8,809 bases of DNA from an uncultured Bacilli bacterium (GTDB lineage Bacteria; Bacillota_I; Bacilli_A; RF39; UBA660), in the NCBI GenBank assembly GCA_934132915.1, contig CAKPAK010000059.1:1-8809 (forward strand), written 5' to 3'. Of the stretch, positions 1-6,783 are shown one piece after another. The position numbers and the translations under genes were made by a program. The notes under the pieces were generated by a model. The model worked only from the letters and a program-made list of their open reading frames with translations, did no database searches and was not told where the DNA came from. Within the stretch, counting starts at the first letter, position 1. Each line of letters begins with the position of its first letter.

Positions 1-79
1 TAATTCAAAAATGTAAATAGAAAGGGATCAATCAATAAAAAATTAATTAATATTTCTATAAGATTGATTATACGTGATA

Positions 80-598
80 ATGATGAATTATTATTTAAAT
101 ATCCTAACCATCTATTCCATCATTGGTTTTCTTTTAGAAAGTACAATTTACAAAATAAAAAAAAGCAAACGCTACAGCGGAATCTGCTACGGACCAATTA
201 CCTATGTATACGGATTCGGAATTTTAGCCATTGATCTAATAAACAAATATTTTCTAAGGCAAATAAAAGGAAACAAAATAAAAAAATTTATTCTTACCTT
301 CATCATTTGTACAATCACACTAAGTACAATTGAATGGCTAGGAGGAACAATTCTCTATGCCATTTTTAAAATAAATCTATGGGATTATTCCAAGAAAAGT
401 TTCCATTTAGGAAAATACGTCTGTCTAGAACTTTCACTTACTTGGGGATTACTAGGCTGTCTTTATTTATACCTCATCAAAAAAGTTATGGATCCAATCA
501 TCCATAACATTTCAAAAAAAACAACCCTTTTCCTTTTAATCATCCAACTACTAGACATTAGTCTTGTATTCTTGAAGAAGTTCTTTAAATGGTTTTAA
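80..598 (+). CDS. CmpB-type (putative ABC-transporter type IV, PF06541-like) membrane protein
   Basis: Integral membrane protein of about 172 residues with roughly five hydrophobic segments (about 6-22, 38-56, 69-97, 113-133 and 147-166). It carries the signatures I associate with the PF06541 'putative ABC transporter permease' family: a first helix ending in LLES, GICYGP at 34-39, YGFG at 44-47, EWLGG at 85-89, LWDYS at 100-104 and LTWG at 120-123. The family's transport role is a database label and not proven; no ABC ATPase is seen here. Start choice is unsure: GTG 74, ATG 80 and ATG 83 are all in frame, a TGA lies in frame at 65-67, and none has a good ribosome binding site. A TTATAC -10-like hexamer at 68-73 would put the transcript start near 80, so a leaderless mRNA is possible. 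Its last 48 bases overlap the converging gene at 551-1699. Confidence 0.8.
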   Translation: MMNYYLNILTIYSIIGFLLESTIYKIKKSKRYSGICYGPITYVYGFGILAIDLINKYFLRQIKGNKIKKFILTFIICTITLSTIEWLGGTILYAIFKINLWDYSKKSFHLGKYVCLELSLTWGLLGCLYLYLIKKVMDPIIHNISKKTTLFLLIIQLLDISLVFLKKFFKWF

Positions 599-1699
599 AA
601 ATAAATCTAAACTTTTTTGATAGCTCTCCTGCTCCTCTTTTTTTAACTGAATATAATCAACCTCAGTAAGTGATGATTCTTCCAATAATCCCTTTTCTTG
701 CTTCTGCAAATTCAATTTAACCAAAACTTCCCTTGTCTCCCCATCATGCTCAATATCAGAAAGAACCTGATAAGAATAGTTCCCATTCCCTTCAGAAACA
801 GAAAAAGTAATATTATAAACCCGATCTAATATTTGATAAGTATAAACATACTGATCTTTTTCTTTTTTCTTCAAAAAAATACTATAAAAGGAATCATCAC
901 GATAAATTCTCATCGAAAAATCTTCCCCATTTTTCTTTATTATCCCCAGATATTTTTGTCCATCAGGAGCCGTATAAGTAATTTCATCTTTTTGATAAAG
1001 TAAAGCGTATCGATGTCTATTTTTCATATTCGTAAGAACCAACTTCATCGAACAAATTTCATTGGTAAAAGCATGATTTTGAAAAGTAACAATAGCTTGA
1101 TAAGAAGCAAACCATTCAGAAGAGAATATATCTTGCAAATCCTGACCACTCATCGTAAAATTAACTTCTACAATAGGCGTATGTTGATCAAAATAAAAAT
1201 TTTTCATCGATTTAGCCGTCTTCAAATAATTTTTTAAATTTTCAAGAACAGTACCCCATTGAACTTTCTGCAAAGAGCGAACATTTCTTTTCTCACTTTC
1301 AGAAAATTCTATCGCATAATCCGATAATCCAATCCTAGAATACAAAGAATCCCCTTCTCTTTTAACATTCACATAAAGATTACTTTTATCTAAAGATCCT
1401 TCATAAACATAAGTATCAGAAGGTAAAAGCATCTCTCCCCGAAAAGACTCTGAAGAAAGAATTTTCTCTGGAAAAACAGGCTGAACAACATCCAAAGTCT
1501 TCTCATAAAGTTCTTTCAAATCTCTCAATACCAAATTAGGAAAAGAAAGAACCGTACGATAATAAACCCAATAACTTCCAACCAAAAGAAGAAAAAGAAG
1601 CAGCAAAGACAACAAAACATATTTCGTATACCGATTATGATGTACCACCGGATCTTGATACACCTTTTTCTTCACTAAAATTCCATCATACTTTCCCAC
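551..1699 (-). CDS. Membrane-anchored protein of unknown function, large outer domain
   Basis: A 382-residue protein that I do not recognise. It has a short basic cytoplasmic head (about 1-26), one transmembrane helix at about 27-46, and a long hydrophilic region of about 330 residues rich in short alternating beta-like segments. It ends in a charged, probably helical tail rich in Glu, Lys and Gln (from about 345). The positive head and single helix suggest an N-in signal anchor with the bulk outside the cell; there is no lipobox Cys. The start is GTG at 1697-1699, supported by AGAGGAG eight bases upstream; the nearby ATG is out of frame and soon stops. It has its own extended -10 promoter, separating it from ruvA upstream. 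Its 3' end runs 48 bases into the converging CmpB-type gene. A role at the cell surface is inference only. Confidence 0.75.
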   Translation of the reverse strand: MGKYDGILVKKKVYQDPVVHHNRYTKYVLLSLLLLFLLLVGSYWVYYRTVLSFPNLVLRDLKELYEKTLDVVQPVFPEKILSSESFRGEMLLPSDTYVYEGSLDKSNLYVNVKREGDSLYSRIGLSDYAIEFSESEKRNVRSLQKVQWGTVLENLKNYLKTAKSMKNFYFDQHTPIVEVNFTMSGQDLQDIFSSEWFASYQAIVTFQNHAFTNEICSMKLVLTNMKNRHRYALLYQKDEITYTAPDGQKYLGIIKKNGEDFSMRIYRDDSFYSIFLKKKEKDQYVYTYQILDRVYNITFSVSEGNGNYSYQVLSDIEHDGETREVLVKLNLQKQEKGLLEESSLTEVDYIQLKKEEQESYQKSLDLFLKPFKELLQEYKTNV

Positions 1700-1727
1700 A
1701 CATAATCCGCTCCTCTATCCTAATAAA

Positions 1728-1755
1728 ATTATATCACAAAAGAGGAAAAAAACAA
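1728..1755 (-). promoter_or_regulatory. Extended -10 promoter of the membrane-anchored protein gene
   Basis: Read on the minus strand, a perfect TATAAT (1728-1733) is preceded by TGA (1734-1736), giving an extended -10. A weak TTGTTT -35 lies at 1750-1755 with a 16-base spacer. The gene's AGAGGAG and GTG follow closely. A 12-base perfect palindrome (1761-1772, centre TCTAGA) sits just upstream of the -35. Confidence 0.6.
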
Positions 1756-1773
1756 AAGTATTTTCTAGAAAAA

Positions 1774-2334
1774 TCACTTCAACATTAATCTTAAGGCTTC
1801 TTTAATTTGATCTTCAAGCGACAAATCAGGATTTACTTTACTAGCAACCTTCTTAATATCTGCCTGCTTATAACCCAAACCAACCAAAACCTCCGTCAAT
1901 TCATCCGTCAAATCTTCTTTAGCAAATAATCCAGTATGAATAGTATTCAATTTTCCTTTCAAATCCAACACCATTTGCTTAGCAACCTTATCCCCAATTT
2001 TAGGAAATTTTTTCAAATAATTCAAATTATTATTCTCAATCGCATCCGCAATAGAGGAAAAAGTCCCCGTTGCAAGAATAGGCAAAGCCATCTTCGGTCC
2101 CAGCCCTTTAACAGAAATTAATTTTAAAAATAACTCTTTTTGTTCCCTAGTAGGAAAACCATACAAAGTATACTCTTCTTCTGCTACTTTAGGATAAGTA
2201 TAAACAATAGTAGATTCATTCAAACGATAAGAATAAGGATTAGGAACATAAATTAAATACCCAATTCCTTGATTTTCCAAAATAATGCTATTGCTATCAA
2301 TTTCAACAATCTTTCCTTTAATATAACCGTACAT
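1774..2334 (-). CDS. ruvA: Holliday junction branch migration protein RuvA
   Basis: RuvA, 186 residues, binds four-way DNA junctions as a tetramer and loads the RuvB helicase during recombination and repair. The three domains are visible. The OB-fold is at about 1-62, with the acidic pin apparently E52-E53 before the conserved LYGF (57-60). Next come two helix-hairpin-helix units, around VKGLGPKMAL (75-84) and FPKIGDKVAKQM (110-121). The C-terminal RuvB-binding domain is at about 142-186 (VLVGLGYKQADI). Length is near normal for the family. The ATG shares its A with the TAA of ddl (TAATG), and AAGGAG lies about eight bases upstream inside ddl, so translation is coupled. TGA is the stop. The next gene downstream is the unrelated 382-residue protein with its own promoter, so ruvB must lie elsewhere. 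Confidence 0.96.
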   Translation of the reverse strand: MYGYIKGKIVEIDSNSIILENQGIGYLIYVPNPYSYRLNESTIVYTYPKVAEEEYTLYGFPTREQKELFLKLISVKGLGPKMALPILATGTFSSIADAIENNNLNYLKKFPKIGDKVAKQMVLDLKGKLNTIHTGLFAKEDLTDELTEVLVGLGYKQADIKKVASKVNPDLSLEDQIKEALRLMLK

Positions 2335-3491
2335 TATTTCATCTCCTTCAATTGAGAAACTGTCGTATTTTTAAGAATATCCGCATCAATCGTTTGCACC
2401 ATTCCTTGACGCATAACCTCACCTCGTATAGCATCTTTCAACATAATATTTAATAATTCCTGATAAGAAAGATTTCTTGCTTCCCACAAATGATGCGCAA
2501 AACACCACGGTATACTATTTACCTCATCAACATATAATTTTTTATTCTTATTATCATATAAAAAATCAATTCGAGCAGTACCTCTCATATTTAACATTTT
2601 AAAAACAGCCAAAGCATAAGTTTCTATATCACGCTTTAATTTTTCACCAATCACTGCCGGACAAACTCTTTTAATACTAGAATCCGCTAAAGCATCTCCT
2701 ACTAAAAATTTATCTCCATACTCCAAATTATCCTTACTCAAGCGAATTTCCTCAATCTCACTTGTAATATTACCATTCTCTGTCAATAAAACAGCAATAT
2801 TATATTCCGTCAAATCTTCAATTTTCTCCTCAATAATTACCTTACTATCAAATTTAAAAGTTCGCTCAATCGTGGAGTCGATCTCCTCTTTTTGTGTAAT
2901 CATTTCTACCCCAATACTACTTCCCAATGTTGCTGGCTTAATAATCAATGGATACTTCAACTCATCAATTTGTCGAAACAATTCCTCTTTCTTATTTCGA
3001 TAAAACCGCTCCCCAAACCATACAAACTTCGTAACGGGAATATCATTAGCCAATAGAACCTGTTTCGTAAAAACTTTATCCTGTGCCATAACAGAAGAAT
3101 AAATACTACTTCCCACATAAGGAATCCCAATCAAATTCAAATATCCTTGAATAGAACCATCTTCCATATTTGCCCCATGAACAATAGGAAAAGCCAAATG
3201 CAAATAAGCAACTTCACTTTTTATCATTCCCAATTTCTGTAAAACATATCGACCATCTTTATTAATCAAAACAACACGCTTAGCATATCTTCGAATCAAA
3301 TCAAAATCTTTAAAAGTCTCAATAAATTTCAAACATCCCCCTGTATACCAAGTTAAATCTTTCGTAACATAAATAGGAATAACTTCATACTTTTCTTTAT
3401 CAATATGTTCCATTGCTTGAATCGCCGTAAGAATAGACGCCTCATGCTCTACTGACTTTCCTCCAAAAATAATTCCAACATTTAATTTCAT
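2334..3491 (-). CDS. ddl: D-alanine--D-alanine ligase family enzyme (ATP-grasp), predicted D-Ala-D-Lac-type pocket
   Basis: An ATP-grasp ligase of 385 residues, cytoplasmic. The family joins D-Ala to a second D-amino or D-hydroxy acid for peptidoglycan precursors. Seen: SVEHEAS (13-19, E15 being the usual D-Ala1 contact), HGANMEDGSIQG (105-116), the ATP-binding KPATLGSSIGV (185-195), EEKI (221-224), R307 and D309 in ARIDF, and E323/N325 as metal ligands. Two departures stand out. The omega loop reads EYGDKF with K261-F262 where most Ddl have Lys-Tyr (DdlB K215-Y216). The usual E-x-N-T-x-P-G-x-T-S-H-S reads E-V-N-S-I-P-W-C-F-A-H-H, so G276 and S281 of DdlB become W329 and H334. By family knowledge Phe at the loop position favours D-Lac as second substrate. 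The ATG at 3491 is chosen over TTG at 3497 because AGGTGA is well spaced only for the ATG. It overlaps ruvA by one base. The specificity is inferred. Confidence 0.9.
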   Translation of the reverse strand: MKLNVGIIFGGKSVEHEASILTAIQAMEHIDKEKYEVIPIYVTKDLTWYTGGCLKFIETFKDFDLIRRYAKRVVLINKDGRYVLQKLGMIKSEVAYLHLAFPIVHGANMEDGSIQGYLNLIGIPYVGSSIYSSVMAQDKVFTKQVLLANDIPVTKFVWFGERFYRNKKEELFRQIDELKYPLIIKPATLGSSIGVEMITQKEEIDSTIERTFKFDSKVIIEEKIEDLTEYNIAVLLTENGNITSEIEEIRLSKDNLEYGDKFLVGDALADSSIKRVCPAVIGEKLKRDIETYALAVFKMLNMRGTARIDFLYDNKNKKLYVDEVNSIPWCFAHHLWEARNLSYQELLNIMLKDAIRGEVMRQGMVQTIDADILKNTTVSQLKEMK

Positions 3492-3604
3492 TAACAATCA
3501 CCTCATCATACTACTTTTAGTATAATATAAAAAAAGGAGAAAAGGAAGAGAATTCAACACAGTTTACAGATTTTTAAGTGAAAAAAAGGGAAGACAAAAA
3601 AATT

Positions 3605-4720
3605 TCATCTACTCATCCAATACAAACTACCAAGCAAAAAAGCGGTAATAAAAAGTAAAATCAAAAACGAATGGATTTCAATATTACCTTGATTTTCTTT
3701 TTCTAAAGTTCGCACCTTAGGCTTTCTCTGGCTCAAATCCTCTCCCAACATCCGAATATCTTGAATTCCACCTAAATCCTGTCCTCCCTTTATTAAATGA
3801 TTACGTTGATAATCAACTTCGTATCCCTCACCAATTCTCCCAATTCTTTGATGATGCTCATCATAAATATCTAAATTCGTATAATCCACATAATATACTT
3901 GCTCATCCACTCTTTCCTCCTGATCTGCTTCTAAAAAAGAGTCCTCGTTTAAAGAAGAATTTTTAATTTCATCCACATCAGGAGACACAACATGATAATG
4001 ATCTCCATGCTGCTCTACCACCCGGTAAGAATGACTGGCTTCCTCCGGATCATTTTTAATCACCCCAATCTCCGTATTAACCATATCATCATCCTTGACC
4101 TCTTGCAAACTTACTTGCTCATACGGATTCTTCGCAGAAAATTGACGAGCATTCTCCATCCGATACTGCCGACGATTTTTACTAATTTGATCAAGCACCA
4201 TATTAGCAAGCTCATCTTCACGCAAATTCTCTACCTGAACCTCTTTCTTTATCAGTATTTTATTCAATTCATCTTGCAACTCTTGATAAGAAACATTTTC
4301 TAACAAATATTCTCCCATCACCCCATCTTTCTTTCGCGTAATATAAGTAGAAATTTTTCCATTATCTTGTTTCGTAATCAAATTCGCCCGAAAATAATTT
4401 TCGATTTGTATCACTTTTCTATCCTTTTTCTCAATCTTATAGTGATCCCCTAAACGATACTCCCTAACCAACTCCAAGCATCTTTCTTGATCCAAGGCAT
4501 TAAAAGGCACAAAATGAGTAAAAATTTCTTGCTGAAATTGTGTTAATACGCTCTTATATATCCCACCATAAAGACTTTTATAATGCCCATTTCTCAGAAC
4601 TGTCCCATCAATCATTAATGTTATTTTTTTCTCCCTCTTATCCACCACAACTTCAAAAGAAACCCCATGAAACCAATCCCGATAAATCACTTGCCGATTA
4701 TCTTCCAATATCACATTCAT
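3605..4720 (-). CDS. Tail-anchored protein of unknown function with a histidine-triad-like motif
   Basis: A 371-residue protein that I cannot assign. There is no signal peptide. The only clear transmembrane helix is at the extreme C-terminus (about 349-368), so the body probably lies in the cytoplasm. Residues 1-160 look like a compact mixed alpha/beta region and 160-275 are acidic and likely flexible. The motif HGDHYH at 238-243 fits HxxHxH, the zinc-binding histidine triad of streptococcal Pht surface proteins; a related GDHYK occurs at 91-95. A second stretch rich in Tyr, Asp and His is at about 275-310 (for example H289-H290). The start is ATG 4720 rather than GTG 4729, because AGGTGAT (4725-4731) is correctly spaced for the ATG and overlaps the GTG. 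The stop is TGA. About 113 bases separate it from ddl downstream, with no convincing terminator, so co-transcription is possible. Confidence 0.75.
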   Translation of the reverse strand: MNVILEDNRQVIYRDWFHGVSFEVVVDKREKKITLMIDGTVLRNGHYKSLYGGIYKSVLTQFQQEIFTHFVPFNALDQERCLELVREYRLGDHYKIEKKDRKVIQIENYFRANLITKQDNGKISTYITRKKDGVMGEYLLENVSYQELQDELNKILIKKEVQVENLREDELANMVLDQISKNRRQYRMENARQFSAKNPYEQVSLQEVKDDDMVNTEIGVIKNDPEEASHSYRVVEQHGDHYHVVSPDVDEIKNSSLNEDSFLEADQEERVDEQVYYVDYTNLDIYDEHHQRIGRIGEGYEVDYQRNHLIKGGQDLGGIQDIRMLGEDLSQRKPKVRTLEKENQGNIEIHSFLILLFITAFLLGSLYWMSR

Positions 4721-4746
4721 TCTTATCACCTACTATCTACTTCTAT

Positions 4747-4755
4747 AGAATAACA
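4747..4755 (-). promoter_or_regulatory. Possible extended -10 of the tail-anchored protein gene
   Basis: On the minus strand, TATTCT at 4747-4752 is preceded by TGT (4753-4755), matching an extended -10, about 27 bases upstream of the ATG at 4720. No good -35 hexamer is visible; the upstream DNA is a T-rich run. Confidence 0.35.
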
Positions 4756-4865
4756 TAATTTAAGAAAAAAAGAAAGAAAAAATTGACTCCACCAAACTTC
4801 TCCTTTTTTTCATCTCCTCTCACCAACAAAACAAACCAATCTGTCGTTTAACCCCAAAAAGCAAG

Positions 4866-4894
4866 TTGACATCCAAAATATTTCATGATAAATT
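4866..4894 (+). promoter_or_regulatory. Sigma-A type promoter of the DUF308 gene
   Basis: A perfect -35 TTGACA (4866-4871), a 17-base spacer and a -10 TAAATT (4889-4894) preceded by TGA, an extended -10. The ATG at 4918 follows with AGAAAGGA at 4901-4908 as ribosome binding site. The gap 4721-4865 otherwise holds only AT-rich DNA without a gene. Confidence 0.75.
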
Positions 4895-4917
4895 GATAAT
4901 AGAAAGGATGAGAAAAA

Positions 4918-5505
4918 ATGTTAAAGAAATTTAATCAGTTTCTAAATGAAGCAATAGGAATTTCCATTATCTTCTTATTATTAGGCATAATCATCATCGT
5001 TTACCCAAATATTTCCATTCACCTTATTGCCTACTTCATCGCAAGTTTATTTCTTTTAAATGGGGTTTATCTAATTACTCTAGAAATATTCAATCGCACA
5101 ATATTTTTTCCAATAGATACCCTTATCAACGGAATAATCTCAACATTACTTGGATTTATCCTAATCTTATATCCAAATATTTTTCAAGTAATTATCCCCA
5201 TCATTCTAGGAATTTACTTTATCTTTGGCAGCATCTTCAAATTAAGATTAGCCCTATTACTAAAAGAAATTAACTATTCTTCATGGATAATCTCATTAAT
5301 TAGTACCGTTCTCTCCATCTTATGTGGACTACTACTAATCATTTATCCAGAAACAAGTTCGATTGCTTTAATCATGATAACGGGCATAACCTTCATTATC
5401 TATGCAATTGCAGACATCATTGATTTAACCATATTGAAAAAGAATGTCAATGCCCTAATCAAAGAATTCAAAAAAAACATCAAAGTAATCGACGAAGAAA
5501 AATAA
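4918..5505 (+). CDS. DUF308/HdeD-like six-helix membrane protein
   Basis: A 195-residue, very hydrophobic protein with about six membrane helices and a charged C-terminal tail (about 174-195, ending DEEK). It shows the threefold internal repeat of the DUF308/HdeD family: helix pairs whose first helix ends in G-x5-Y-P, at G23-P30, G79-P86 and G137-P144 (LGIIIIVYPN, LGFILILYPN, CGLLLIIYPE). Length is typical. HdeD of E. coli is linked to acid stress, but the Gram-positive members have no established function, so I give none. It has its own strong promoter and an AAGGA ribosome binding site, and it is followed within 25 bases by a hairpin terminator. It appears to be a single-gene unit, divergent from the tail-anchored protein gene and convergent with the XRE operon. 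Confidence 0.88.
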   Translation: MLKKFNQFLNEAIGISIIFLLLGIIIIVYPNISIHLIAYFIASLFLLNGVYLITLEIFNRTIFFPIDTLINGIISTLLGFILILYPNIFQVIIPIILGIYFIFGSIFKLRLALLLKEINYSSWIISLISTVLSILCGLLLIIYPETSSIALIMITGITFIIYAIADIIDLTILKKNVNALIKEFKKNIKVIDEEK

Positions 5506-5529
5506 TAACACAAATTGAAATTCAAAAAG

Positions 5530-5574
5530 AAAAAGAGTGATTTTCGAAAAACAAGAACGAAAATCACTCTTTTT
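5530..5574. terminator. Bidirectional intrinsic terminator
   Basis: A perfect 17-bp inverted repeat: left arm 5530-5546, right arm 5558-5574, with an 11-base A-rich loop. The core arm is AGAGTGATTTTCG. The right arm runs into TTTTTTATT and the left arm starts in an A-rich run, so both strands end in U tracts. It closes the DUF308 gene and probably the minus-strand HMA-XRE operon. Confidence 0.88.
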
Positions 5575-5784
5575 TATTCAATTCATAAAGAATAAAATTC
5601 CTCAAATTTTGAAACTTCCAAAATAAATACTAAAAAATCATAACGCTCCAAAAAACATGGAAATTCTTCCGAAGTATTTTTAACTTCTTTCATTCCCAAC
5701 TTTAAAGAAAAAAACATTCAAACTCTTCAACTATTCACTAAAAAAATTCCAAATCCATTCCCCAAAACCAAAACTTTTTTCGTC

Positions 5785-6477
5785 TTAGGAACAATTTTTC
5801 TCTAACTTAAGAGGAATTTGATAAAGTACCACCTGATCCTCTTGATCAACAGCATGAATCTCTAAGAACAAAGAAGAAGACGAAAATAATTTACAACTGG
5901 CTTGATAATCATCCACAACAATAGATAAATCTTTCAAATATTCAGAAAGAGTAACATTCTCTCCTTCCTTTGCTGAATAAATTTTTGTTCTCACCTCTTG
6001 ATACTCTTCATAAAAATTACAATCTATTTTTTTAAATCGTTCTCCATTATCCTCACCACAATATTCTATATTAGAAATATAAATAGAAGATTTATCTTGA
6101 TTATAAGCCAAACTTCCACTTAAACTAAACGCCTCACAATCACTAGAAACTCTCTTAAAATAAAATTCATGAGAAGAACGAAAAAATAAAAACAACAAAA
6201 AAAGTAAAAGAAAAATACCCAAGATGCCTATTCCAATCAAAAAAGGTTTTTTAGAAGAAGAAACCTTTTTTTCTTCCTCTCCATTAATCATATTATCCAA
6301 AGAAACATGATAAATCCGCCCAATTTCCTTTAAAATAGAAATATCTGGAATATTCAATCCTCTTTCCCATTTGCTAACCGCCTGATAAGTAACTCCCAAT
6401 TGATCAGCCAATTCTTTTTGCGTAATATGATATTCTTTTCGCAAATTCTTAATAAAATTTTGCACATTCTCTTCCAT
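5785..6477 (-). CDS. Membrane-bound XRE-family transcriptional regulator with cysteine-bearing outer domain
   Basis: A 230-residue one-component regulator. Residues 6-62 form a Cro/C1-type helix-turn-helix, with TQKELADQLGV (19-29) and the recognition helix TYQAVSKWERG (30-40). After a short charged linker comes one transmembrane helix at about 78-100, then an outer domain (101-230) that I do not recognise. That domain contains five cysteines (C114, C140, C153, C195, C229), which could form disulfides or bind metal. A DNA-binding head on a membrane tether suggests an external signal is passed to DNA; targets are unknown. ATG 6477 is preferred over GTG 6483 because GGAAG is spaced about eight bases from the ATG. 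It starts 19 bases after the HMA gene's stop, so the two are almost certainly one operon. The transcript probably ends at the hairpin at 5530-5574. Confidence 0.85.
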   Translation of the reverse strand: MEENVQNFIKNLRKEYHITQKELADQLGVTYQAVSKWERGLNIPDISILKEIGRIYHVSLDNMINGEEEKKVSSSKKPFLIGIGILGIFLLLFLLFLFFRSSHEFYFKRVSSDCEAFSLSGSLAYNQDKSSIYISNIEYCGEDNGERFKKIDCNFYEEYQEVRTKIYSAKEGENVTLSEYLKDLSIVVDDYQASCKLFSSSSLFLEIHAVDQEDQVVLYQIPLKLEKNCS

Positions 6478-6496
6478 TACCACAACTTCCTTTTCC

Positions 6497-6733
6497 CTAA
6501 TGCAACTCCTTCATCCCCGTTACCCCAAATCCAAGGCCCTCTATTTTTCTTTGAATGAATTCATTGTCCAAAAGCCCATCATAAAAAACAACAACCTCAC
6601 CTCGTTTTAAATTCACACGAACGCGAGTAATTTCAACGCACGCTAAAAGTGTAGACTTGATTCGATTTGCACACTCCGCACAATGCATTCCTGTAACATT
6701 GATCACTTTCTTTTTTCGATGAAAAAACATCAT
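6497..6733 (-). CDS. Small heavy-metal-associated (HMA) domain protein, CopZ-like
   Basis: A 78-residue soluble protein covering one HMA ferredoxin-like fold. The metal-binding loop is GMHCAEC (15-21), with C18 and C21 as expected thiolate ligands. It is followed by ANRIKSTLL and the beta strand pattern VRVNLKRGEVVVFYD (38-52) seen in copper chaperones and in the soluble domains of P-type ATPases. An extra cysteine is at C32 and the N-terminus is basic (HRKKK). By family knowledge the domain binds Cu(I) or other soft metals and hands them to a pump; no pump, copY or csoR is in the window, so the metal is unknown. The start at 6733 has a clear AAGGAG six bases upstream; ATG 6730 is an alternative. 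It lies 50 bases after the LRR gene and 19 bases before the XRE regulator. Confidence 0.9.
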   Translation of the reverse strand: MMFFHRKKKVINVTGMHCAECANRIKSTLLACVEITRVRVNLKRGEVVVFYDGLLDNEFIQRKIEGLGFGVTGMKELH

Positions 6734-6783
6734 ACCAATCTCCTTTTTTTAACCAAAATTTTTCATCAATCAAACCAGTAAAA

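Noticed and set aside
3498..3604. Terminator or promoter between the tail-anchored protein gene and ddl
   Set aside because: There is no stem of useful length, and TATATT/TATACT hexamers lack a -35 at proper spacing, so I do not call either.
3992..4303. Plus-strand 103-codon frame antisense to the tail-anchored protein gene
   Set aside because: Low-complexity Ile/Leu/His composition typical of antisense AT-rich DNA; no ribosome binding site and no recognisable domain.
5577..5784. Decayed gene or non-coding RNA downstream of the XRE gene
   Set aside because: Apart from the doubtful 44-codon frame no domain, hairpin or RNA-family feature could be recognised here.
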